A model generated the notes under the pieces. The model saw nothing but the letters and a program-made list of their open reading frames with translations. It made no database searches and was not told the origin of the DNA. From positions 1 through 49,980 of the forward strand of contig JAFZGA010000012.1 in NCBI GenBank assembly GCA_017555585.1: DNA of 49,980 nucleotides, written 5' to 3'. Below are positions 34,995 to 44,766 of the stretch, in pieces (position 1 is the first letter of the stretch; each line of letters opens with the position of its first letter). The DNA comes from Bacteroidaceae bacterium (GTDB taxonomy: Bacteria; Bacteroidota; Bacteroidia; Bacteroidales; Bacteroidaceae). The position numbers and the translations under genes were made by a program.

Positions 34995-36344
34995 TCATTT
35001 ACACAAGTTGCATCCTTTGCAATGGTTGAGTTCACCGCGGAATCTCTTTTCAACCAGAATATGCAAGCGTTCGCGCAATGCTTCAAGCTTTATGTTGTCT
35101 ATCACCTCTCCGGCAAAAGCATACATCAGCAGGTGACGTGCTTCCTCTGCCGGTATTCCGCGCTGTTGCATATAAAACAGTGCATTTTCATCGAGTTGTC
35201 CTACAGTAGAACCATGACTGCATTTTACATCGTCTGCATAGATTTCCAGTTGTGGCTGTGCATACATGTGTGCACAACTTGTAAGGCACAGGTTACGGTT
35301 TGTCTGTTGCGAAACAGTTTGCTGTGCTACGGTACGGATAAGCATTTTACCGGAAAATACTCCGGTTGAATTTTCGTCAAGTATATATTTGTACAACTCG
35401 TTGCTGGTACAGTGTCCTTTTCGGTGGTCGACAAGAGTGCGGTTGTCTATATGCTGCATCTTGTCTCCGATGGCAAGTCCGTTGATATTGGTTTCAGCTC
35501 CCTCTCCATCAAGCACCACTTCGACATAGTTACGTGTAAAGCCGTTGGTCAATGTTATATTGCAATGGTTGAAACGGCTGTCATGTTCCTGCCTTACAAA
35601 GAGATTGCCCAAGCGGGTGTTGCTATCTGTAGTCTCTTCAAGTTCGTATAGGTTAAGCGAGGCGCCACGTCCGATGAAAATTTCTGTAACAGATGTCGAC
35701 AACGATTCTCTTTCAGTAGCTGAGTGGTCACACAACAGCAGGCTCGCATGGCTGTTCTCTTCCATTATCACCAGCAATCTGCGGTTTGTCAGTATCTCGA
35801 CATTCGTCTGCAATAATGCAATAATCTGAACCGTTTCCTCAATGACGACATTCTTTGGCACATACAGTACCATGCACTCCTGTGCAAACGATGTGTTGAA
35901 CTGTACTGTGCTGTCACCTTTTTCGGCCAGGCTATTGTAATGCTTCCCAATCAGTTCCGGATGAAGTGCTGCAATTTCGTTGATGCTGCCTATGATTACT
36001 CCTTCTGGCAACAATCTGTTGTTCTCATCTGCAACAAAATTGTCATTTAGAACATATCCTTTGTAGGTTTTCAGGTTCGGTACGTCACAAGTGAAACTAC
36101 CTTTAATATTGCTTGTTGCGGATTTGCGTCCGAGGTCCATACCGAAATTTGTCGCAAATTTCTTTGCAACATTGGTGTGACGCCAGTTCTCATCTTTTAG
36201 ACCGGGAAACCCTTCTGTCTTAAAACGTACAAATGCCTTTTCGCGCTCTTCGTTGAGCTTTTTGCAGCATGGTCCGTCAATGAGTGTTCTGTTGTTCTCG
36301 AACAGTTCTATGTATTCTTGTACACAATCCATCTCAATTCTCAT
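34995..36344 (-). CDS. sufD: Fe-S cluster assembly protein SufD
   Basis: A 449-residue scaffold protein that pairs with SufB and SufC. The beta-helix core contains HCNITLTNGFTRNYVEVVLD, and the C-terminal helical domain has QLDENALFYMQQRGIPAEEA. Its last residues, HCKGCNLCK, form a CxxCxxC cluster not present in E. coli SufD. The start is uncertain: ATG at 36344 overlaps sufC by 11 bases, while ATG at 36332 (MDCVQEY) avoids it. SufD is the least conserved Suf protein, but gene order settles its identity. Confidence 0.92.
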   Translation of the reverse strand: MRIEMDCVQEYIELFENNRTLIDGPCCKKLNEEREKAFVRFKTEGFPGLKDENWRHTNVAKKFATNFGMDLGRKSATSNIKGSFTCDVPNLKTYKGYVLNDNFVADENNRLLPEGVIIGSINEIAALHPELIGKHYNSLAEKGDSTVQFNTSFAQECMVLYVPKNVVIEETVQIIALLQTNVEILTNRRLLVIMEENSHASLLLCDHSATERESLSTSVTEIFIGRGASLNLYELEETTDSNTRLGNLFVRQEHDSRFNHCNITLTNGFTRNYVEVVLDGEGAETNINGLAIGDKMQHIDNRTLVDHRKGHCTSNELYKYILDENSTGVFSGKMLIRTVAQQTVSQQTNRNLCLTSCAHMYAQPQLEIYADDVKCSHGSTVGQLDENALFYMQQRGIPAEEARHLLMYAFAGEVIDNIKLEALRERLHILVEKRFRGELNHCKGCNLCK

Positions 36345-37089
36345 TTTTTATCCAATCGTAGCCACGTTCCTCAAGTTCCATTACAAGTTCTGGTCCTGCT
36401 GTCTTTACAATTTTTCCGTTATATAGAATATGTACAATATCAGGTTTGATGTAGTCGAGCAAACGTTGATAGTGAGTGATTACGAGGCTTGATGTGTCGT
36501 CACGTTTGAGTTTGTTGACACCCTCGGCAACAATACGCAGTGCATCAATGTCGAGTCCGGAATCTGTTTCATCAAGAATGCTCAATGTCGGTTCGAGCAT
36601 CGCCATCTGGAATATTTCGTTACGCTTTTTCTCGCCACCGCTAAATCCTTCGTTCACAGAACGGTTTGCCAGCTTGCTGTCAAGATTTACCAACGCTCTT
36701 TTCTCGCGCATCATTTTCAGGAACTCTGTCGCATTCATAGGCTCTTGGCCCAGATACTCGCGCTTGGCATTTATTGCGGCACGCATAAAGTTTGTAATGC
36801 TTACTCCTGGGATTTCTACGGGATATTGGAATGATAGGAATAGTCCTTCGTGGCTACGGTCTTCCGGAGCAAGCTCAAGAAGATTCTTGCCTTTATATAT
36901 TATCTCTCCCTCGGTAACGGTATATGCAGGGTGTCCTACAAGTACATTGCTCAATGTGCTTTTTCCTGAACCGTTAGGTCCCATAATTGCATGTACCTCA
37001 CCAGCCTTGACTGTGAGGTTTATACCTTTCAATATCTCTTTACCATCAATCGTGGCATGAAGGTTTCTTATTTCAAGTAAATTTTCCAT
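36334..37089 (-). CDS. sufC: Fe-S cluster assembly ATPase SufC
   Basis: A 251-residue ABC-type ATPase that binds SufB and SufD in the cytoplasm and is not a transporter. Walker A is GPNGSGKST at 37-45, the signature FSGGEKKRNEI is typical of SufC, and Walker B is LSILDETDSGLD. It lies 15 bases after sufB and overlaps the likely sufD start. Confidence 0.96.
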   Translation of the reverse strand: MENLLEIRNLHATIDGKEILKGINLTVKAGEVHAIMGPNGSGKSTLSNVLVGHPAYTVTEGEIIYKGKNLLELAPEDRSHEGLFLSFQYPVEIPGVSITNFMRAAINAKREYLGQEPMNATEFLKMMREKRALVNLDSKLANRSVNEGFSGGEKKRNEIFQMAMLEPTLSILDETDSGLDIDALRIVAEGVNKLKRDDTSSLVITHYQRLLDYIKPDIVHILYNGKIVKTAGPELVMELEERGYDWIKNEN

Positions 37090-37104
37090 CTCCTAAATCT
37101 TTTA

Positions 37105-38550
37105 TCAGCCTACTGCTCCTTCAAGTGATACGCTTAACAATTTCTGTGCCTCAATGGCAAACTCCATAGGTAACTTGTTCAATACCTCTTTTGCATATCC
37201 GTTGACTATCAACCCAATGGCCTCTTCTGTGCCAATGCCTCTCTGATTGCAGTAGAATAGTTGTTCTTCTGATATTTTTGATGTTGTTGCTTCGTGCTCG
37301 ATTACTGCACCGTTGTTATGTATATCCATGTACGGGAATGTGTGTGCTCCGCATTCATTGCCAAGCAACAGTGAGTCACATTGGCTGTAGTTGCGTGCGC
37401 CATCGGCATTCTTGCTGACTCTGACAAGCCCGCGATATGAGTTTTGGCTTTTGCCTGCCGAGATGCCTTTGCTTATGATGGTACTTTTGGTATTCTTTCC
37501 CAAATGTATCATCTTGGTTCCTGTATCAGCCTGCTGGTAGTTGTTTGTCAGTGCCACCGAATAGAATTCTCCTTGTGAATTATCACCGCGTAGGATACAG
37601 CTTGGATATTTCCATGTTATGGCCGATCCTGTCTCTACTTGTGTCCATGACAGCTTGCTGCCATGTCCACGGCAGTCACCACGTTTGGTTACGAAGTTGT
37701 ATACTCCACCTTTGCCCTCTGCATCACCAGGATACCAATTCTGTACAGTACTGTATTTGACTTCAGCATTGTCATTTACTATTATCTCGACTATTGCAGC
37801 ATGGAGCTGGTTCTCATCGCGCATTGGTGCTGTACATCCTTCGAGGTATGATACATAGCTGTTGTCATCAGCAACAATCAGTGTGCGTTCGAACTGTCCT
37901 GTATTCGCTGCGTTTATTCTGAAGTATGTCGACAGTTCCATTGGGCAACGTACTCCTTTGGGTATATACACGAACGAGCCGTCGCTGAATACCGCAGTAT
38001 TCAATGCGGCAAAGAAGTTGTCACGATAGTTTACTACACTGCCAAGATATTTACGCACAAGGTCAGGATACTCCTGTACGGCTTCGCTCATCGAACAGAA
38101 TATTATGCCTTTCTCTTTGAGTTCCTCCTTGAATGTGGTTTTTACCGAAACGGAATCCATTACGGCATCAACGGCTGTGCCACTGAGTGCCAGACGTTCC
38201 TCAAGCGGAATACCTAACTTCTCAAATGTTTTCATCAGTTCCGGGTCAATCTCCTTGTTGCTGTTTTCCTTGTTCTTTTTCAAAGGATCGGCATAATAGG
38301 AAATTGCCTGATAGTCGATAGGCGGAATATTCAAGTGCGCCCATGTTGGCATTGGCATGGTTTGCCAATGACGATATGCTGTCAAGCGGAATTCGAGCAA
38401 CCATTCAGGCTCATTCTTCTTTTTTGATATGAGTCTGATGATCTCCTCGTTAAGTCCGCTTTCGATAATTTCGGTCTTTATTTTGCTGACAAATCCAAAT
38501 TCGTATGCCTTGTTTGCCAGCTTTTTTAATATATTGTTCTTTTTCTTCAT
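37105..38550 (-). CDS. sufB: Fe-S cluster assembly scaffold SufB
   Basis: A 481-residue scaffold on which new Fe-S clusters form. Conserved text includes [38 protein letters not shown] and [20 protein letters not shown]. The ATG at 38550 overlaps the cvpA stop by one base (TGATG), indicating coupled translation. A TTG at 38553 is also in frame and is rejected as start. Confidence 0.96.
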   Translation of the reverse strand: MKKKNNILKKLANKAYEFGFVSKIKTEIIESGLNEEIIRLISKKKNEPEWLLEFRLTAYRHWQTMPMPTWAHLNIPPIDYQAISYYADPLKKNKENSNKEIDPELMKTFEKLGIPLEERLALSGTAVDAVMDSVSVKTTFKEELKEKGIIFCSMSEAVQEYPDLVRKYLGSVVNYRDNFFAALNTAVFSDGSFVYIPKGVRCPMELSTYFRINAANTGQFERTLIVADDNSYVSYLEGCTAPMRDENQLHAAIVEIIVNDNAEVKYSTVQNWYPGDAEGKGGVYNFVTKRGDCRGHGSKLSWTQVETGSAITWKYPSCILRGDNSQGEFYSVALTNNYQQADTGTKMIHLGKNTKSTIISKGISAGKSQNSYRGLVRVSKNADGARNYSQCDSLLLGNECGAHTFPYMDIHNNGAVIEHEATTSKISEEQLFYCNQRGIGTEEAIGLIVNGYAKEVLNKLPMEFAIEAQKLLSVSLEGAVG

Positions 38551-39056
38551 CAATCAACCTTCATTTCATCATTCACTTCCTCTTTCACCTCTTCGATGAT
38601 TGTAGAAGTAATCTCAGCCACTTTATTGTATAACAAAGACTCTTCTTGTGATGTTTTTCCTGTTATATTGTTGTCAGGTAAAAATTTATTGCTTGTGTTT
38701 ACTCCGAAAACAATAATCAGAAATCCTACGAATATTGAAAAAAGTGCTCCTAATATTCTGTCAACCCAACCCAATAGTATGATTTTTAGCAACCATCTTA
38801 GCAATAGACCTGCTATGTTGATTACAATGGCTGTCGACAGCAATATTGCAATATAACCAAGAGTATTGCATATCCAATTGTCCCAACCTGATAATTCTTG
38901 TATACATATTCCTGCCTGTTGGTAGAATATGGTAGCTTGGAGCAGGCCTATGATTACGCCTGCTCCAAGTGTAAGTTGTTTGACTAATCCGCTCTTGAAG
39001 CCGTATATTATTGCGATTGCCGTTACCGCAAGAAGGATTATATCAAGTGTATTCAT
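38550..39056 (-). CDS. CvpA family membrane protein
   Basis: A 168-residue inner-membrane protein with four hydrophobic segments. The N terminus ([20 protein letters not shown]) and [13 protein letters not shown] match the CvpA family. In E. coli CvpA is linked to colicin V export and bile-salt resistance, but its biochemical role is not settled. The C terminus is acidic and cytoplasmic. The gene lies between infB (15 bases upstream) and sufB (overlap of one base), a position with no known functional reason. Confidence 0.88.
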   Translation of the reverse strand: MNTLDIILLAVTAIAIIYGFKSGLVKQLTLGAGVIIGLLQATIFYQQAGICIQELSGWDNWICNTLGYIAILLSTAIVINIAGLLLRWLLKIILLGWVDRILGALFSIFVGFLIIVFGVNTSNKFLPDNNITGKTSQEESLLYNKVAEITSTIIEEVKEEVNDEMKVD

Positions 39057-39071
39057 ATTGTTCTGTTTTTA

Positions 39072-41903
39072 TTAAAGCTTCTGCTTTACCTCTACTTCAA
39101 CGAATGTCTCGATTATATCGCCAACTTTGATGTCGTCCTGCGATGTAAGGCTGATACCACATTCAAAGTTTGTTCCAACCTCCTTGACATCTTCCTTGAA
39201 GCGCTTGAGTGCAGCAAGTGAGCCTGTATGTATAACAATACCGTCGCGGATAAGACGTGCACGGTCAGTGCGTTTAACCTTACCTTCTCGTACCATACAA
39301 CCGGCAACAGTACCAACCTTGCTTATATGGAATGTCTCGCGTACCTCAATTGTCGCAGTAATCTCCTCCTTGACAATTGGTGCAAGCATACCTTCCATTG
39401 CGGCTTTGACCTCTTCGATAGCATCGTAGATGATAGAGTAGATACGTATATCAACACCTTCATTCTCAGCAACCTTGCGGGCTGTTACAGAAGGACGTAC
39501 CTGGAAACCTACGATGATGGCGTCAGATGCAGCTGCAAGGCTGACATCGCTCTCAGAAATCTGTCCTACAGCCTTATGTATTACATTTATCTGGATATTT
39601 TCTGTAGAAAGCTTGATAAGTGAGTCGCTGAGTGCCTCGATAGAACCGTCCACGTCACCCTTGACAATGATGTTGAGTGTCTGGAAGTTACCGAGAGCAA
39701 TACGACGGCCGACCTCATCAAGAGTAAGCATCTTCTGTGTACGCAATCCCTGCTCACGCTGCAATTGTTCGCGTTTACCTGTGATTTCACGTGCTTCGCG
39801 TTCACTGTCAACCACATTGAAAGTATCACCGGCTGCAGGAGCACCGTTCAATCCAAGGATAAGTGCAGGTTCTGCTGGCTTAATCTCCTTGATGCGCTGG
39901 TTACGCTCGTTGAAGATTGCTTTTACCTTACCCCACTGTGTACCGGCAACAACAATGTCGCCCACTTTCAAAGTTCCGTTCTGTACAAGAACTGTTGCAA
40001 CATAACCGCGTCCCTTGTCAAGTGTCGATTCAATAACCGAACCGGTAGCCTTGCGGTTGGGGTTTGCCTTTAGGTCGAGCAACTCAGCCTCGAGCAATAC
40101 CTTCTCCATAAGTTCCTCGACACCCATACCTTTCTTCGCAGAAATCTCTTGAGACTGGTATTTACCACCCCAATCCTCAACAAGCATATTCAGGTTTGCC
40201 AACTGCTCCTTGATGCGGTTAGGATCGGCTGTAGGCTTGTCACATTTGTTGATGGCAAACACGATGGGTACACCGGCTGCCATAGCGTGGTTGATAGCCT
40301 CCTTTGTCTGTGGCATCACGTCGTCGTCGGCAGCAATGATGATGATAACAATATCGGTGATTTTGGCACCACGTGCACGCATGGCTGTAAATGCCTCGTG
40401 GCCAGGAGTGTCAAGGAATGTGATGTGCTTGCCACTCTCCATTTTAACATTGTATGCACCAATATGCTGTGTGATACCACCGGCCTCACCGGCAATAACG
40501 TTTGCCTTACGTATGTAGTCGAGCAAAGAAGTCTTACCATGGTCAACGTGTCCCATCACGGTAATGATTGGTGCACGTGGCAACAAATCTTCTTCGGTAT
40601 CGACATCTTCTTCGATAGCATTGGCAACTTCGGCACTTACATATTCTGTTGTATATCCGAACTCTTCAGCAACAATGTTTATAGTCTCTGCGTCAAGACG
40701 TTGGTTGATGGAAACCATCATGCCTATGCTCATACATGTTGCGATGACCTGTGTAACAGATATGTTCATCATGCTTGCAAGTTCGTTTGCAGTAACGAAT
40801 TCGGTTAACTTCAAAACCTTGCTCTGTTCCATCTCTTCACTCATCTGCTGCATTTGGCGTTCAGCAACGAGGTCACGTTTTTCTTTACGGTATTTAGCCG
40901 ACTTGTTACCTTTGTTGCGGTTTGTCAAACGGTCGAGTGTCTCCTTAATCTGCTTTGAAACGTCCTCCTCGCTTACATCGTTCTTGTCGAAACGTTTGTG
41001 TTGGCGGTCGCGGTCCTTGCGGCTACCTTGTGAAGGATTGTTGTTGCTCTTGTTGCGGTTTGCGCTCCAATCCTTGTTTTCATTGTTATTCTCCTTCACT
41101 TCATTTATATCGACACGCTGGCTGTTGATGCGCTGACGCTTTTTCTTCTTGTCGTTGTTGTCACCATTAGCCTGACGCTGTGCTTCGCGCTGTTGTTTAC
41201 GCTGTTCTTCGCGTTGTTTGTCTTTCTCTTCACGCTCTTTGCGCTTCTCTTCCTTGCTCTTTTTCTTTGGGCGTGTCGATTGGTTAATTGATGAAAGGTC
41301 AATCTGGCCTATGATATTCAGTTTAGGAGTTTCCACTTCGTCAAGTTGTGTCAGCTGTGCCTGTGGTTCTTTCTTTGCAGGAGCAGTCTCAACCTCGGAT
41401 TGCGGTGCAGCCTGAACATGCTGCTCTACAGGCTTTTCTTCAGTCTGCTTCTTTTGAACAGGTTTCTCTTCTATCGGCTTTGTCTGCTCTGCCTTTGCTG
41501 GTGCAGACTCCTTTTTCTTAGGCTGGTTCTTCTTGTTGAGTGCATCAAGGTCTATGTGTCCTCTTACCTGCAATTTGAACTCCTCCTTCTTAGGCTCTTC
41601 TATAGTAACAGCCTTAGGTTCTTTAACAACCTTTGGCTCAGGAGTTACAACTGCCGGTTTCTCTTCTACTATCGGTGCAGCCTTGGGCTTTTCCTTGTTC
41701 TGACGCTCCTTTGTGAAGTTGTCCGATTGCATACGGGCCTTCTTGTCTGCGCTGAACTCCTCGATAAGCATATTGTATCCATCTTCCGGAACTACAGCAT
41801 TGGGGTCTTCTTTTATTTCAAAACCCTTCTTCTGTAGATACTCAACGATGGTTGACAAACCGAGATTGAGCTCTTTTTGTACTTTATTTAATCTTATCTT
41901 CAT
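39072..41903 (-). CDS. infB: Translation initiation factor IF-2
   Basis: A 943-residue GTPase that brings initiator tRNA to the 30S subunit. The N terminus ([20 protein letters not shown]) is the IF-2 N-domain, followed by a long charged linker of Lys/Glu/Gln/Pro (about 70-350). The G domain has GHVDHGKTS at about 450, DTPGHEA and NKCDKP. Domains II to IV complete the usual layout. It sits 21 bases after nusA in the classic rimP-nusA-infB order. The length is normal for Bacteroidota, where the linker is long. Confidence 0.97.
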   Translation of the reverse strand: MKIRLNKVQKELNLGLSTIVEYLQKKGFEIKEDPNAVVPEDGYNMLIEEFSADKKARMQSDNFTKERQNKEKPKAAPIVEEKPAVVTPEPKVVKEPKAVTIEEPKKEEFKLQVRGHIDLDALNKKNQPKKKESAPAKAEQTKPIEEKPVQKKQTEEKPVEQHVQAAPQSEVETAPAKKEPQAQLTQLDEVETPKLNIIGQIDLSSINQSTRPKKKSKEEKRKEREEKDKQREEQRKQQREAQRQANGDNNDKKKKRQRINSQRVDINEVKENNNENKDWSANRNKSNNNPSQGSRKDRDRQHKRFDKNDVSEEDVSKQIKETLDRLTNRNKGNKSAKYRKEKRDLVAERQMQQMSEEMEQSKVLKLTEFVTANELASMMNISVTQVIATCMSIGMMVSINQRLDAETINIVAEEFGYTTEYVSAEVANAIEEDVDTEEDLLPRAPIITVMGHVDHGKTSLLDYIRKANVIAGEAGGITQHIGAYNVKMESGKHITFLDTPGHEAFTAMRARGAKITDIVIIIIAADDDVMPQTKEAINHAMAAGVPIVFAINKCDKPTADPNRIKEQLANLNMLVEDWGGKYQSQEISAKKGMGVEELMEKVLLEAELLDLKANPNRKATGSVIESTLDKGRGYVATVLVQNGTLKVGDIVVAGTQWGKVKAIFNERNQRIKEIKPAEPALILGLNGAPAAGDTFNVVDSEREAREITGKREQLQREQGLRTQKMLTLDEVGRRIALGNFQTLNIIVKGDVDGSIEALSDSLIKLSTENIQINVIHKAVGQISESDVSLAAASDAIIVGFQVRPSVTARKVAENEGVDIRIYSIIYDAIEEVKAAMEGMLAPIVKEEITATIEVRETFHISKVGTVAGCMVREGKVKRTDRARLIRDGIVIHTGSLAALKRFKEDVKEVGTNFECGISLTSQDDIKVGDIIETFVEVEVKQKL

Positions 41904-41924
41904 TATCGATACATTCTTTTTGGA

Positions 41925-43184
41925 TTATTCTTCGTCTTCGAATTCTGCTTTAAGAACTTCAATGACGTGGTCAACAGTATCCTCCTCTAGGTCGGCCTTT
42001 TCAATAAGTACCTCACGTGGAGCGTTCAAGACAGCCTTTGCTGTGTCGAGACCAATATTCTTTATAGCCTCTATTACCCATTCTTCGATTTCGTCGCTGA
42101 ACTCATCAAGATAGATGTCATCTTCCTGCTGAGCATCAATCTCGCGGTATACGTTGATAGTATATTCAGTAATCATGCTGGCGAGTTTGATGTTCAAACC
42201 GTCCTTACCGATAGCAAGAGAAACCTCTTCTTTCTTGAGGTTTACATCTGCAACGCGTTTCTCCTCGTCAAGTTTGATCTCCTGAATTTTAGCAGGGCTC
42301 AATGCACGCTTGATGAAGAGTTCTGTGTTTGAAGTGTAAGGGATAACGTCGATATTCTCGTTGCGGAGCTCACGAACGATACCATGAATACGTGAACCTT
42401 TCACACCAACGCATGCTCCTACCGGATCAATACGCTCATCGTATGTCTCAACAGCAATCTTTGCACGTTTGCCAGGGATACGAGCGATTTTCTTGATGGT
42501 GATAAGTCCGTCAATAATCTCAGGTACTTCAAGTTCGAAAAGACGCTGCAAAAACATTGGTGATGTGCGGCTCAATATAATCTTAGGATTGTTGTTCTGG
42601 TTGTCAACACGTGCAACAACAGCGCGTACATTGTCGCCCTTGCGGTAAAAATCGCTTGGAATCTGCTCGCTCTTTGGGAGAATGAGTTCATTGCCTTCGT
42701 CATCTACAAGCAAAAGCTCCTTCTTCCATATCTGATAAACCTCACCGCTTACAATCTGACCAACCTTCTCGCTGTACTTGATGTAAAGGCTGTCTTTTTC
42801 AAGCTCGAGAATCTTTGAAGCAAGTGTCTGGCGCAAGTTAAGGATTGCACGACGACCGAACTCGGCGAAGTTTACGATTTCGCTCACCTCTTCACCCTCT
42901 TCAAATGTCTCGTCAATCAGTTGGGCTTCGCTCAAACCAATCTCAAAGTTGCTGTCTTTTACTTCGTTGTCAGCAACAACAGTACGGCGACGCTGGATCT
43001 CAAAATCACCGCGATCAGGATTGACGATGACAGAATAGTTCTCGTCAGTACCGAAAATGTTTACCAATACTCTGCGGAAACTCTCCTCGAGTACGCTGAT
43101 CATAGTAGTGCGGTCGATGTTCTTCGACTCCTTGAATTCTTGAAATGTATCAAGAAGGCTGATTGTTTCTTCTTTCTTTGCCAT
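41925..43184 (-). CDS. nusA: Transcription termination/antitermination factor NusA
   Basis: A 419-residue RNA polymerase accessory protein that affects pausing, termination and rRNA antitermination. The N-domain carries EVSEIVNFAEFGRRAILNLR, followed by an S1 domain (about 135-200) and KH domains with RIDPVGACVGVKGSRIHGIV and EVSLAIGKDGLNIKLAS. It lacks the C-terminal acidic repeats of E. coli NusA, as usual in this phylum. It starts one base after rimP ends. Confidence 0.96.
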   Translation of the reverse strand: MAKKEETISLLDTFQEFKESKNIDRTTMISVLEESFRRVLVNIFGTDENYSVIVNPDRGDFEIQRRRTVVADNEVKDSNFEIGLSEAQLIDETFEEGEEVSEIVNFAEFGRRAILNLRQTLASKILELEKDSLYIKYSEKVGQIVSGEVYQIWKKELLLVDDEGNELILPKSEQIPSDFYRKGDNVRAVVARVDNQNNNPKIILSRTSPMFLQRLFELEVPEIIDGLITIKKIARIPGKRAKIAVETYDERIDPVGACVGVKGSRIHGIVRELRNENIDVIPYTSNTELFIKRALSPAKIQEIKLDEEKRVADVNLKKEEVSLAIGKDGLNIKLASMITEYTINVYREIDAQQEDDIYLDEFSDEIEEWVIEAIKNIGLDTAKAVLNAPREVLIEKADLEEDTVDHVIEVLKAEFEDEE

Positions 43185-43185
43185 T

Positions 43186-43653
43186 TTATTTGAAATTTAT
43201 AATATATTTCGTGTATTTGACACTGTCGTAAGTGAAACGTAGTTCCTCTTCGACAATCTGTGGGCGTTTTGCACCTTCAACTTTTTCCTTCTTGGTTATT
43301 GTCAGTGCAAAATCGTAGTCGTTGGCATCTTTCAAAATGCCCTTAAGTTTTTTACCTTCCTTTGTGAGTACCTCAACATCAAGTCCCAAATGGTTCTTGT
43401 ACTGTTGAATTACCTTGAAAGGCTGTCCAAGGCCGGCTGAGCCAACCTCGAGTTCGTAATCATCTGCCGCACCGTTAAGTTTGCTTTCGATGTAGCGGCT
43501 CAGCTCGGCACAATCTTCAATCCATACGCCTTCGGCATGGTCAATTTCAACTGTGATCTTGTCGTCTTTGCTTATAACAACATCCACTAAAAAATACTCT
43601 TTGTCAGCGAGCCACTCGTTTGTTAAGTCGATTACCTGTTGTCTTTCAATCAT
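43186..43653 (-). CDS. rimP: Ribosome maturation factor RimP
   Basis: A 155-residue protein needed for 30S subunit maturation. Family text includes YFLVDVVISKDDKITVEID, WIEDCAELSRYIESKL and YELEVGSAGLGQPF; the last is usually EVSSPGLDRPL in other phyla, so this motif is divergent. The ATG at 43653 is chosen; an in-frame extension to 43860 would cross the promoter and leader hairpin. It is the first gene of the operon. Confidence 0.94.
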   Translation of the reverse strand: MIERQQVIDLTNEWLADKEYFLVDVVISKDDKITVEIDHAEGVWIEDCAELSRYIESKLNGAADDYELEVGSAGLGQPFKVIQQYKNHLGLDVEVLTKEGKKLKGILKDANDYDFALTITKKEKVEGAKRPQIVEEELRFTYDSVKYTKYIINFK

Positions 43654-43698
43654 ATAGCTAAACTTCAGTTTTTGATGTATGATGTGAATAAATAGAAA

Positions 43699-43720
43699 TG
43701 AGGGGCTTGCTAGCCCCTCA
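43699..43720 (-). promoter_or_regulatory. Hairpin in rimP leader, possible attenuator
   Basis: TGAGGGGCT (43699-43707) pairs exactly with AGCCCCTCA (43712-43720), a GC-rich 9-base stem. Read on the minus strand it is followed by TTTCTATTTATTC. It lies between the predicted start and the rimP ATG, so it could be an attenuator for the rimP-nusA-infB group. The T-run is interrupted. Confidence 0.45.
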
Positions 43721-43738
43721 TCATCATCAAATCCAATG

Positions 43739-43770
43739 CAAAAATACATATAAAAGATATCAAATGCAAG
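43739..43770 (-). promoter_or_regulatory. Promoter of rimP operon
   Basis: On the minus strand, TATTTTTG (43746 to 43739) matches the -7 element exactly and CTTG (43770 to 43767) matches three of four -33 bases, with a 20-base gap. The leader would be about 75-80 bases. Confidence 0.6.
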
Positions 43771-43805
43771 CGTTTTCGGCTTTTTTGCATAAACAGCAGA
43801 AAAAG

Positions 43806-43838
43806 ATTGTGTATTGTGTGTGTAAATGATTATCTTAG
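43806..43838 (+). promoter_or_regulatory. Weak promoter candidate for the gene at 43859
   Basis: ATTG (43806-43809) and TATCTTAG (43831-43838) each differ by one base from the Bacteroidales elements, with a 21-base gap. The start codon is 20 bases downstream, leaving a very short leader. Confidence 0.35.
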
Positions 43839-43858
43839 CACTCTCAAAAATAGAAATC

Positions 43859-44311
43859 ATGCGTACAAAAAAGAGCAGTAATTCAAATATGCGTTTCCTT
43901 TTCGGAAGTGTTTTTTTCTTTGCAATGATAATAATGTCAGTGCTTCTTTTTACCTATTATGCGATGCGTGAGGCATGGCGTAAGTCGCCCGAGAGGGAAT
44001 ATGTATATACGTTCAGCTTTTCTTCTGATTTTGCAGGACGTGACTATTCGGTGTTTTTCGATGACAGTCTGTTGTATAGCGGCAATCCTTTCAATGCCGA
44101 TACTGTGATACGTGTTAAACGGTATGTTACAGAGGAACCTGTGAATGTAACAGGAATAGACACTGTTATAAAAGTACCACATTTTACATCGTCCTCGTCG
44201 CTGTTTGTTGTTGATGGTAAAACCAATATCCCAACCATTATCAATGTGTGCGAATACAATGATATACGTATGAAGATCCGGAATGGCAGAATAGAGGCAG
44301 ACATGGAATAA
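43859..44311 (+). CDS. Membrane-anchored protein of unknown function
   Basis: A 150-residue protein with a basic N terminus (MRTKKSSNSNMRF), one membrane segment (about 15-37, FGSVFFFAMIIMSVLLFTYY) and a beta-rich outer part of about 110 residues (YTFSFSSDFAGRDYSVFFDD and on). The topology is that of a periplasmic domain on an N-terminal anchor. I recognise no domain. It is divergent from rimP and convergent with ridA, bounded by its own terminator, so it is likely a single-gene unit. The ATG at 43859 is preferred to an ATT/ATG extension at 43826, which would overlap the promoter. Confidence 0.75.
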   Translation: MRTKKSSNSNMRFLFGSVFFFAMIIMSVLLFTYYAMREAWRKSPEREYVYTFSFSSDFAGRDYSVFFDDSLLYSGNPFNADTVIRVKRYVTEEPVNVTGIDTVIKVPHFTSSSSLFVVDGKTNIPTIINVCEYNDIRMKIRNGRIEADME

Positions 44312-44350
44312 AAATATCGGCAACTTCTTACGAAGCTGCCGATATTTTTA
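44309..44350. terminator. Bidirectional terminator
   Basis: Two arms of 18 bases (44309-44326 and 44333-44350) pair with one mismatch around a 6-base loop. TAAAAATATC starts one arm and GATATTTTTA ends the other, giving T-runs on both strands for two convergent genes. Confidence 0.85.
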
Positions 44351-44364
44351 TTGTTTATGTGTTT

Positions 44365-44739
44365 TTAGAGTTCAGCAATTACCTCAACCTCAACAAGGAC
44401 ATTCTTCGGGAGAGTCTTCACTGCTACGCATGAACGTGCTGGTTTGCTTGTGAAATACTCTGCGTATACTGCGTTGAATGCTACGAAGTCGGCCATGTCG
44501 CTAAGGAAACATGTTGTCTTGATAACCTTGTCGAAAGATGTGCCAGCTTCTGCAAGAACGGCAGCAAGGTTTTTCATAACCTGTGTAGCCTGGTCTGTGA
44601 TGCCCTCTGCTTCAACATTGCCTGTAGCAGGGTTGATGGGTATCTGTCCTGATGTGAACAGCATGTTACCACATTTGATTGCCTGTGAGTATGGGCCGAT
44701 AGCCTCAGGAGCATTGCTTGTATAAACTTTCTCTAGCAT
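44365..44739 (-). CDS. ridA: RidA family enamine/imine deaminase
   Basis: A 124-residue protein that hydrolyses reactive enamines and imines released by PLP enzymes to ketoacids. Typical text: SNAPEAIGPYSQAIKCGN, LFTSGQIPINPATG, and PARSCVAVKTLP with the conserved substrate-binding Arg. It lies 27 bases after ilvA, whose product 2-aminocrotonate is the best known RidA substrate, so the pairing makes metabolic sense. Confidence 0.94.
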   Translation of the reverse strand: MLEKVYTSNAPEAIGPYSQAIKCGNMLFTSGQIPINPATGNVEAEGITDQATQVMKNLAAVLAEAGTSFDKVIKTTCFLSDMADFVAFNAVYAEYFTSKPARSCVAVKTLPKNVLVEVEVIAEL

Positions 44740-44766
44740 AGTTATTTTGTTTTAATGGTTTGAATT

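Noticed and set aside
34836-35369. Plus-strand frame across sufD/sufS boundary
   Set aside because: Antisense to two essential genes with conserved active sites; no support of its own.
43654-43860. N-terminal extension of rimP
   Set aside because: The added 69 residues are not part of the family and would cover the promoter and leader hairpin.
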